Source: Rubritepida sp.
GTDB taxonomy: Bacteria > Pseudomonadota > Alphaproteobacteria > Acetobacterales > Acetobacteraceae
Length of the DNA stretch: 14,898 nt
Direction of reading: 5' to 3'
Assembly (NCBI GenBank): GCA_014376425.1
Contig: JACMRO010000267.1
Location: 1-14,898, forward strand
A program made the translations under genes and the position numbers. Below the pieces are notes generated by a model. It ran no database searches. It had not been told where the DNA came from and saw only the letters and a program-made list of their open reading frames with translations. Within the stretch, counting starts at the first letter, position 1, and each line of letters opens with the position of its first letter. Shown piece by piece: positions 7,484 through 14,898 of the stretch.

Positions 7484-8028
7484 GAGTGATCGCCGGCCGG
7501 CTGCGGGGGCGCAAGCTTATCGCGCCCACCGGTGACACGACGCGCCCCACTGCCGACCGCGCCCGCCAGGCGCTGTTCGACATGCTCTCCCACGCCCCCT
7601 GGGCGGGCGACCCATGGCAGGATTGCCGGGTGCTCGACGCCTTCGCGGGCTCCGGCGCCCTGGGGATCGAGGCACTGTCGCGCGGCGCCGCCCACGTCAC
7701 TTTTCTGGAGACTGCCCGCCCCGCCCAGGCCGCCATCCGCGCCAATATCGCCGCCTGCGGCGAGGCCGCGCGCGCCACCATCCTGCCGGCCGACGCGACC
7801 CGCCCGCCCCGCGCCCCGGCGCCCTGCAGCCTGGCCTTCCTCGACCCGCCCTACCGGGCCGGGTTGCTGCCGCGCGCCCTGGCCGCGCTGGCCGCGCAAG
7901 GCTGGTTCGCGCCCGACGCCATCCTGTGCCTGGAATTGGCGCCGGACGAGCCGGCCGAATTCCCCCACACCATCCTGGCCGACCGCACCCATGGCGCGGC
8001 GCGCCTGCTGGTGCTGCGCGCCGCATGA
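7480..8028 (+). CDS. rsmD: 16S rRNA (guanine(966)-N(2))-methyltransferase RsmD
   Basis: RsmD methylates N2 of G966 in helix 31 of 16S rRNA using S-adenosylmethionine, acting on assembled 30S particles. The 182-residue product has the usual length. The N-terminus RVIAGRLRGRKLIAP and the block TRPTADRARQALFDMLSH are diagnostic. The SAM motif I is LDAFAGSGALGIEALSRGA with Asp53, and the catalytic N-methyltransferase motif is Asp122-Pro-Pro-Tyr125. The start is a GTG that overlaps the rluB stop as GTGA (4 bp). The end overlaps the next gene as ATGA (4 bp), so translation is probably coupled on both sides. The rluB-rsmD pairing makes sense as an rRNA-modification unit. Confidence 0.95.
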   Translation: MRVIAGRLRGRKLIAPTGDTTRPTADRARQALFDMLSHAPWAGDPWQDCRVLDAFAGSGALGIEALSRGAAHVTFLETARPAQAAIRANIAACGEAARATILPADATRPPRAPAPCSLAFLDPPYRAGLLPRALAALAAQGWFAPDAILCLELAPDEPAEFPHTILADRTHGAARLLVLRAA

Positions 8029-10550
8029 GCATCGCCTGCGTCATCCCCGCCTACAAACAGCCCGGCCTGCTGGCCGAGGCGCTGGCCAGCGTGATGGCGC
8101 AGACCCTGCCCGGCGCCGTGGCCGTGGTGGTGGATGATGGCTGCCCGATGGAGGAGACGCGCGAGGTGGCGCTGGAGGCCGCCGCCCGCCACCCCGGCCG
8201 CGTCCATGTGCTGCGGGCCCGCAATGGCGGCCTCTCCGCCGCCCGCAATCGCGGCATCGACCACGTGCTGGCGGCACTGCCCGAAATCCGCGGCGTCTTC
8301 ATGCTCGACGCCGACAACCGCATCCTGCCGCCCTTCCTGCAGCGGGGCCTGGCGCTGCTTGATGCCAGCCCGCCCGGCACCGGCTGGCTCTACCCCGACA
8401 TCGACAGCTTCGGCGGCACGGACTGCTCCGACTGCTCCGGCGACTTCTCGCGCCTCAGCCTGCTGCTGGACAATTACTGCGAGGCCGGCAGCCTGATCGC
8501 GCGGCGCATGCTGGAAGCCGGGCTGCGCTATGACGAGACGCTGCGCCAGGGTTGGGAGGATGTGGAGTTCTGGCTGCGCGGGGTAGAGGCCGGCTGGGTC
8601 GGCAGGCACTGGCCCAATGCCGGCTTCCGCTACCGAAGGCGGGCCGAGAGCATGCTGGCCGAGAGCGACCGTATCGTGCCGCAGTTGCGCGCGGCGATGT
8701 GGGCGCGCCACCCCGCCCTGTACGACCACCGGAACCTGATGGCGCTGGAGGCGGCCGAAGCGCCGCGCCACGCCATCCTTACGGCCTATGGCGGCGACGT
8801 GCGCCTGGTGCACGACCCGGCAACCGCCGGCGCCTGCCTCGACCGCCCGGCCTGGCGGCGCGCGCTGTGGGCCTTCTGGGCCAACCCCGCCGCGCGGCAC
8901 CAACCCTACGCCATGGTGTTCGCCGATCCCGCCGTCCTCGACGCGCTGTCTGCCGCGCGCCTGCTGCACTGGGTGTTCTGGCTCGGCTGCCTGTCGCTGC
9001 GGCAGGGGGGGCGGCAGGGGTGGCGGCCGATGGTGGGCTTCGCCACCCGCCCCGCCCAGGGCCGCATCGGCCTTGCGGCGGATGACGCGGCGCTTGGCGA
9101 TGCTTCCATCTTGTTTGTGCGCACGGCCGATGTGCTGCGCGACATCGTGCGGGGCGAGACGGCTGCGCCCGCCCCCGTCACCGGCTTCTGCCTGGAGCTG
9201 CCCGGCGCGCCGGGCGCGCCCGGCCGCGCGCTGGCCGCGTTCCAGGCGGAGCGACGGGCGATCGCCCATGCCCGTGGGAGCGCGCATCCGCCGCCCCCGT
9301 CGCCGCCCCCATCACCGCCCCCGTCGCCGCCCTGGCGCCGGGTGTGGCGCGTCTCGCAGGATGCGATGGCGGCGCATGCACTGGCGCGGCACGGTATCGG
9401 CACGACGCTGGCGCATTGCAGGCCCGGCCGGAAAATTGGCATCCTGCAGCCGCTGCACAGCCGCGGCGGGGTGGAACGGGTGCTGCTGCGCCAGGCCGCC
9501 GTGATGCGCGCCGCCGGCTGGCAGCCGCACCTCTTCATCACCCAGGCGCCGCGGATCGAATGGCTGCCGGGCATGGCGGATGCCTATGACGGCGTCCACC
9601 TGCTCGGCGTCACCGGCCGCGAAGAATGGCCCGATGCGGAGCGGTCCTATTTCAGTGCCGAGACGTCGGCCTTCGGCCACCAGCCGGGGGCGACCGATGC
9701 GCTGGGCGCGCTGGCGGGAATGGATGTGGTGATGAATACGCATGCCCTGGCCGGCCACGCCCTGGCCGGCCGGTTGCGCCGCCTGGGCATCCGCACCGTA
9801 CTGGGGCTGCATCTGACCGAACGCGGGGGGTTGGACGAGCCGGTGGGGCAGGCGCACACCGCGCTGGCTTACGAACATGCCTATGACATGGCGACCGTGA
9901 TCTCCGGCCGGCTGCGGGCGTGGTGCCTGGCGCAGGGCTGGCCGGAGAGCAAGCTGCTGCTGCTGCGCAACGCGCCGGGCTATGTCACCGAGGCCGCCGC
10001 GATGCCGCGGCCGCCTCAGCCCGGGCAGCGTCTGCGCGCCCTCTTCCTGGGGCGGCTGGATGCGCAGAAGGGCCTCGAACGCCTGGCCGCCACCATCGCG
10101 GCGACGCGGGACTTCGTGGATTGGCGCATCGCCGGCAAGCCCGTGCTGACCGGCCCGCCGCCGGCAATGGGCGTGCCGGTGGAGCCGCCGGCCGAGAGCC
10201 CGGACGAGCTGGACGCGATCTTCGCCTGGGCCGACATCCTCTACCTGCCCAGCCGCTACGAGGGCGTGCCGCTGACCATCCTCGAAGCCCAGCGTCTGGG
10301 CTGCGTGCCGCTGGCGACGGATGTGGGCGCGGTGGCTGAAATCGTGATGCATGGCGAGGATGGCTGGCTGCTGCCGGGCCAGGCCGGCGATGCGGCGATC
10401 GTGACGGCCGCGGTGGATGCGCTGCGGCAGCTCGACGCTGACCGGGCGATGCTGGCGCGCCTGGCCCAGGCCGCCGCGCGCCGCCTGGCGGGCGCGCGAT
10501 GGGAGGACACCATGGCCGACTGGATGGCATGGCTGGAGCGCGCCGCATGA
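8025..10550 (+). CDS. Two-domain glycosyltransferase: GT2 (GT-A) plus GT4 (GT-B) joined by a Pro/Ser linker
   Basis: This 841-residue protein has two glycosyltransferase domains. Residues 1 to about 235 are GT2-like: ACVIPAYKQPGLLAEALASV, Asp37-Asp38, NGGLSAARNRG, the metal-binding Asp95-Ala-Asp97 and W177-Glu178-Asp179, a likely catalytic acidic pair. Residues about 240-420 form a middle region I do not recognise (includes LLHWVFWLGCLSL). Residues 422-436 are a proline/serine linker, PPPPSPPPSPPPSPP. Residues about 448-841 are GT4-like: ILQPLHSRGGVERVLLRQAA, LFLGRLDAQKGLERL and PSRYEGVPLTILEAQRLG with the E-x7-E pair Glu746/Glu754. No transmembrane segment or signal peptide is evident, so it should be cytosolic and use nucleotide sugars. 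The start is an ATGA overlap with rsmD, and the stop is an ATGA overlap with the next gene. The product could be a polysaccharide, glycolipid or glycoprotein glycan; no substrate can be named. Confidence 0.9.
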   Translation: MSIACVIPAYKQPGLLAEALASVMAQTLPGAVAVVVDDGCPMEETREVALEAAARHPGRVHVLRARNGGLSAARNRGIDHVLAALPEIRGVFMLDADNRILPPFLQRGLALLDASPPGTGWLYPDIDSFGGTDCSDCSGDFSRLSLLLDNYCEAGSLIARRMLEAGLRYDETLRQGWEDVEFWLRGVEAGWVGRHWPNAGFRYRRRAESMLAESDRIVPQLRAAMWARHPALYDHRNLMALEAAEAPRHAILTAYGGDVRLVHDPATAGACLDRPAWRRALWAFWANPAARHQPYAMVFADPAVLDALSAARLLHWVFWLGCLSLRQGGRQGWRPMVGFATRPAQGRIGLAADDAALGDASILFVRTADVLRDIVRGETAAPAPVTGFCLELPGAPGAPGRALAAFQAERRAIAHARGSAHPPPPSPPPSPPPSPPWRRVWRVSQDAMAAHALARHGIGTTLAHCRPGRKIGILQPLHSRGGVERVLLRQAAVMRAAGWQPHLFITQAPRIEWLPGMADAYDGVHLLGVTGREEWPDAERSYFSAETSAFGHQPGATDALGALAGMDVVMNTHALAGHALAGRLRRLGIRTVLGLHLTERGGLDEPVGQAHTALAYEHAYDMATVISGRLRAWCLAQGWPESKLLLLRNAPGYVTEAAAMPRPPQPGQRLRALFLGRLDAQKGLERLAATIAATRDFVDWRIAGKPVLTGPPPAMGVPVEPPAESPDELDAIFAWADILYLPSRYEGVPLTILEAQRLGCVPLATDVGAVAEIVMHGEDGWLLPGQAGDAAIVTAAVDALRQLDADRAMLARLAQAAARRLAGARWEDTMADWMAWLERAA
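9000..9023 (+). repeat. 12-bp tandem duplication with a G7 tract inside the glycosyltransferase gene
   Basis: CGGCAGGGGGGG (9000-9011) is followed at once by CGGCAGGGGTGG, matching at 11 of 12 bases. In frame they encode RQGG-RQGW in the middle region of the fusion. The first unit contains seven consecutive G residues (9005-9011), a possible slippage site. Confidence 0.6.
9291..9332 (+). repeat. 12-bp tandem repeat (3.5 copies) encoding the PPPS linker
   Basis: Units CCGCCCCCGTCG (9291), CCGCCCCCATCA (9303) and CCGCCCCCGTCG (9315) are followed by a half unit CCGCCC (9327-9332). The array encodes (PPPS)x3-PP, residues 423-436, between the two glycosyltransferase halves. Units 1 and 3 are identical and unit 2 differs at two bases. 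Because the unit is a multiple of three, copy changes would alter linker length without breaking the frame. Confidence 0.8.
9741..9770 (+). repeat. 15-bp tandem duplication in the GT4 half
   Basis: CATGCCCTGGCCGGC (9741-9755) is repeated as CACGCCCTGGCCGGC (9756-9770), 14 of 15 bases identical. It encodes HALAG-HALAG, residues 573-582, in the N-lobe of the GT-B domain. The duplication is in frame and probably sits in a helix or loop. Confidence 0.65.
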
Positions 10551-11764
10551 GGCTGCTGGTGAGCGACCTGGCCGCGTTGATGTGCAGCGACGCCACGCTG
10601 CTGTTGGGCGACGCCGCGCCGGCGCCTGACCTGGCCCTGCCGCTGTGGCGGGCCGTACCCTTGGGCGAGGACTGGTTGTTGCGGCCGGAAGGCAGCCAGG
10701 CCGGGGCCGGCCTGGCACTTGCAGCCGCCCCTGCCGGCGTGCTGGGCGTGCTGTCCGCCTCCCCGCCGCCCTGGCTTGCGGCGTGGCCGGCCGAGCCGCC
10801 GCCGGTCTTCGCCGATGTGGCCGCCCTGGCCGCTGTGCTGGCCGCGATGATGCTGCACGGCCGCCGCCGCCAGGCCGCGCTGCGCGAGGCGCTGGTCGCG
10901 CTGCGCCTGGAGCATGAGGATAGCCGCCTGGCCATCGCACGCTGGATGCGCAGTGCGGGCCAGGGCTGGCCGCAGCCGCCGCGGCTGGTCCATGCCGAGA
11001 CACCGGCCGACGGCCCGCCGCTGCGGCAAGGGCGCAGCCGGCTCCGACGGGTGCTGCCGGCGGAAGTCGGGGAGGTGGCCGCCCTGGCGCTGCACCTGGC
11101 GGAGGCGGATTGCGGCCCGGGCAGCGCCTTGCGCCTGCGCCTGCTGGGCGAGGAAAGCCGCATCGTTCTGGGCGCCTGGCTGGTGCCGGGCGAGGCGCTG
11201 CGGCGGGGCTGGCTGGCGCTGGACCTGCCGATGCCGGTGGCGCCGCGGCGGGAGACGGCGGTGGTGGAGATCGACGTCGATCTGGCGCAGGGCGATGTCC
11301 TGGCGTTAGGCGATTCGCCCGCACTGCGGCTAAACAAGACCGAGGGCATGGGCCGCTTCACCCAGGCTGCGTATTGGGACGGGCTGGCGCTGGGGCTGTC
11401 GTTGCCGCCGGGGGGCGTGTGGCTGGGCTTGCCCGCCCATCTGTGGGCGGGCGTGCCGCGCCGGCTTGTCCTGGCACCGGGCGAGACGCGCGAGGTGCGC
11501 CTGCCGGCCGTGCCGGTGCTGGGGCTGGACCGGCTGATGGCCCGGCTGCGGCTGCTGGGCGGCGCCGCGATGCAGGCCGCGCTGCACGGCCCCGAAACCG
11601 CCACCGGCTGGCGCGACTTTGCCCCCGACGGCACGCTGGAGATGGCATTGCCGCTGCCGGTGACCGCGCCCGCGGTCATGCCACTCACGCTCACCCTGCG
11701 TCAGCTGGGCCCCGCGGCCTGCGGGGTGGAATGGCAGGCGCTGGCGGGGATGCGCGCCGCCTGA
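10547..11764 (+). CDS. Protein of unknown function, translationally coupled to the glycosyltransferase
   Basis: I do not recognise this 405-residue protein with confidence. It starts MRLLVSDLAALMCSDATLLL at an ATGA overlap with the glycosyltransferase stop; an earlier in-frame ATG at 10499 lies inside the upstream gene and is unlikely. Residues about 1-85 are hydrophobic/Ala-rich without a clear signal peptide. Residues about 88-135 are strongly helical (FADVAALAAVLAAMML, then HGRRRQAALREALVALRLE), possibly a short coiled coil. The remainder is rich in predicted beta strands (ALRLRLLGEESRIVLGAWLV, VVEIDVDLAQGDVLALG, PLTLTLRQLG), compatible with one or two beta-sandwich modules. No catalytic motif is visible. 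From memory it resembles an Acetobacteraceae-restricted DUF (possibly DUF6212), which I could not verify. Tight coupling suggests it works with the glycosyltransferase, for example as a glycan-binding or assembly partner. It is convergent with the truncated transporter and overlaps it by 74 bp. Confidence 0.72.
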   Translation: MRLLVSDLAALMCSDATLLLGDAAPAPDLALPLWRAVPLGEDWLLRPEGSQAGAGLALAAAPAGVLGVLSASPPPWLAAWPAEPPPVFADVAALAAVLAAMMLHGRRRQAALREALVALRLEHEDSRLAIARWMRSAGQGWPQPPRLVHAETPADGPPLRQGRSRLRRVLPAEVGEVAALALHLAEADCGPGSALRLRLLGEESRIVLGAWLVPGEALRRGWLALDLPMPVAPRRETAVVEIDVDLAQGDVLALGDSPALRLNKTEGMGRFTQAAYWDGLALGLSLPPGGVWLGLPAHLWAGVPRRLVLAPGETREVRLPAVPVLGLDRLMARLRLLGGAAMQAALHGPETATGWRDFAPDGTLEMALPLPVTAPAVMPLTLTLRQLGPAACGVEWQALAGMRAA

Positions 11765-12182
11765 ACAGCCGCCCGTCGATGACGGCCAGCCCCAGCGCGA
11801 TGCCCAGCAGTCGCGCGGGCGTGGCGCGCCCGGCGCCGGCCAGATGTGCCACCAGCACGCCGAACAGCGGCGTGGTGGCGTTGAAGACCGAGGCGACGCC
11901 TGAGGGCAGCGCGCCCTGCGCCCAGACGATCAGGCTGAAGGGAATCGCGTTGTTGAGCAGGCCCATGCCCAGATGCGCCCGCAACGCCGCGCCGTCCCGC
12001 CGCATCGGTAACCCTTGCACGGCGGCCACCAGCCAGAGGATGGCGGCGCCCAGGCCCACGCGGGCCAGCACGATGGACAGCGGCCGCCATTCCCGCAGCG
12101 CGATGCCGACGAAGAAGAAGCTGCCGGCCCAGACGGTGGCCAGCGTCAGCAGCAGCGCCCAGGCGCGCGGGGTGAGGGGCAT
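11691..12182 (-). pseudogene. Truncated EamA/DMT-superfamily transporter (N-terminal half only)
   Basis: The ATG at 12182 begins MPLTPRAWALLLTLATVWAG and the frame runs 163 codons. Residues 8-135 contain about five membrane helices and the family blocks RPLSIVLARVGLGA, NNAIPFSLIVWAQGAL and SVFNATTPLFGVLVAHLAG, typical of the first EamA repeat of drug/metabolite exporters. Normal members have two repeats, about 290 residues and ten helices. Here the match stops after RLLGIALGLA, close to 11785. The last ~30 codons (VIDGRLFRRRASPPA onward) are Arg/Pro-rich, and from 11764 leftward they are only the antisense of the preceding plus-strand gene. No frame holds the second repeat, so this is a deletion or rearrangement rather than a simple frameshift. 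A functional single-repeat protein that dimerises is possible but less likely. Confidence 0.68.
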
Positions 12183-12231
12183 CCGGCAAAGTTAGGCGCC
12201 AGCCGGGCCGCCAGCCATCCGCTCGTTGCCC

Positions 12232-12825
12232 TCAGCCGAACTGTCCGGCGGCGCTGAGCCCGCGCAGCAGGGCCGCGCAATGCATCGCCGATTCGACCTG
12301 GCCGTCGCGCAGCAACGCGCCCGCTTGCGCCAGCGGGACCAGCACCGTCTCGATCGTCTCGCCCGGCTCGGGCGTGGGGTCGGCCGCGCGGGCGCACCCG
12401 GTGGCGAGGATGATGTGGCAGCGGTTGATGTTGCGCGCCGGGTCTGGCCAGAGATGCCCGACCAGGCGGGTCTGCCCGACCGCGTAGCCGGTCTCTTCCA
12501 GCAATTCGCGCCGCGCCGCTTCCTGCGCATCGGCGTCGGTGCCGTCGATCACGCCGCCGGGCGTCTCCAGCACGAAACCCCGCGCGCCCTGCCGCCATTG
12601 CCGGATCAGTACCACCTCGCCCAGGGTGGTCAGGGGCACGATCAGCACCCAGTCCGGAAAATCGAGCAGCCACCACGGGTCGAGCACCACGCCGGCCGGG
12701 GTGCGCACCGCCTCCGCGTCCAGTTTCAGCCAGCGGTCGTCGACGACGCGGCGATGCGACAGCGTCTCCCAGCCGCCCGGCTCCGGCGGCGTGTCGCGCC
12801 GCCGGTTGGGCCCATCCTTCGGCAA
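12232..12825 (-). CDS. NUDIX hydrolase (ADP-ribose pyrophosphatase-like)
   Basis: This is a cytoplasmic NUDIX-fold hydrolase of about 197 residues that probably cleaves a nucleoside diphosphate linked to another moiety, such as ADP-ribose or a nucleotide sugar. The N-terminal part (WETLSHRRVVDDRWLKLDAEAV, then VPLTTLGEVVLIRQWRQG) matches the NudF/YffH-like subgroup. The NUDIX box runs G91-VIDGTDADAQEAARRELLEETGY114: the metal-binding R106-E-L-L-E-E111 core is intact, but the spacing from the leading Gly is one residue longer than canonical and the first Glu position is Asp97. No in-frame ATG follows the gcvP stop; the best start is TTG at 12825, two bases after the gcvP stop codon, with GGAG four bases ahead. 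The frame extends upstream to 12912, but only within gcvP. It is probably co-transcribed with gcvP. The substrate is uncertain. Confidence 0.85.
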   Translation of the reverse strand: MPKDGPNRRRDTPPEPGGWETLSHRRVVDDRWLKLDAEAVRTPAGVVLDPWWLLDFPDWVLIVPLTTLGEVVLIRQWRQGARGFVLETPGGVIDGTDADAQEAARRELLEETGYAVGQTRLVGHLWPDPARNINRCHIILATGCARAADPTPEPGETIETVLVPLAQAGALLRDGQVESAMHCAALLRGLSAAGQFG

Positions 12826-12826
12826 T

Positions 12827-14898
<2,072 letters not shown>

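Noticed and set aside
7851..9287. 478-codon open frame on the minus strand
   Set aside because: It is antisense to rsmD and the GT2 half, has a low-complexity Gly/Ala/Arg/His/Gln composition and no recognisable motif, while the plus strand encodes well-formed protein families.
9291..9332. Short repeats considered as a CRISPR-like array
   Set aside because: Units are 12 bp, directly tandem without spacers, and in frame as a PPPS linker.
9312..11694. Two very long overlapping minus-strand open frames (670 and 569 codons)
   Set aside because: They are Arg/Pro/Ala/Ser-rich shadows of the glycosyltransferase and the 405-residue gene. Long stop-free antisense frames are expected at this GC content.

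Overview
This window looks like an ordinary chromosomal stretch of a very GC-rich alphaproteobacterium. The best guess is Acetobacteraceae/Rhodospirillales (Roseomonas-like). That rests on the base composition, the xseA|purD neighbourhood, two stand-alone tripartite-tricarboxylate-type substrate-binding proteins, and the style of the protein sequences. No rRNA, tRNA, CRISPR array, insertion sequence or phage gene was seen. No gap between genes is longer than about 130 bases, and no stretch stands out as compositionally foreign.

Layout. (a) 1-1214, minus strand: xseA (exonuclease VII large subunit), cut by the left window edge. It is divergent from purD (1344-2600, plus strand, purine synthesis) across a 129-bp spacer that holds a perfect 14-bp palindrome. 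(b) 2718-4727, plus strand: two tandem paralogous Bug/TctC-type periplasmic binding proteins with twin-arginine-like signal peptides and no transporter membrane genes beside them. (c) 4710-5417, minus strand: a small lipoprotein-anchored trypsin-fold serine protease. It overlaps the second binding protein tail to tail by 18 bp and lies downstream of tadA (5534-5965, minus strand, tRNA adenosine deaminase). (d) 6022-11764, plus strand: a tightly packed run of five genes. These are a class-I glutamine-amidotransferase-like hydrolase (peptidase C26), the 23S rRNA pseudouridine synthase RluB, the 16S rRNA methyltransferase RsmD, an 841-residue GT2+GT4 glycosyltransferase fusion with a Pro/Ser linker, and a 405-residue protein not recognised with confidence. 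The four junctions overlap by 8, 4, 4 and 4 bp, which suggests one transcript with translational coupling. (e) 14898-11691, minus strand: gcvP (glycine decarboxylase, cut by the right window edge), a NUDIX hydrolase that starts just after the gcvP stop, and only the N-terminal half of an EamA/DMT transporter. The transporter is broken where it meets the 3' end of the glycosyltransferase run.

Most genes are housekeeping: DNA repair, purine and one-carbon metabolism, rRNA and tRNA modification. The most unusual part is 8025-12182. There an rRNA-modification pair is fused at transcript level to a two-headed glycosyltransferase and an unknown partner protein, and the unit ends against a truncated transporter. 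This may be a lineage-specific glycosylation module; that is inference, and no substrate can be named from the sequence.
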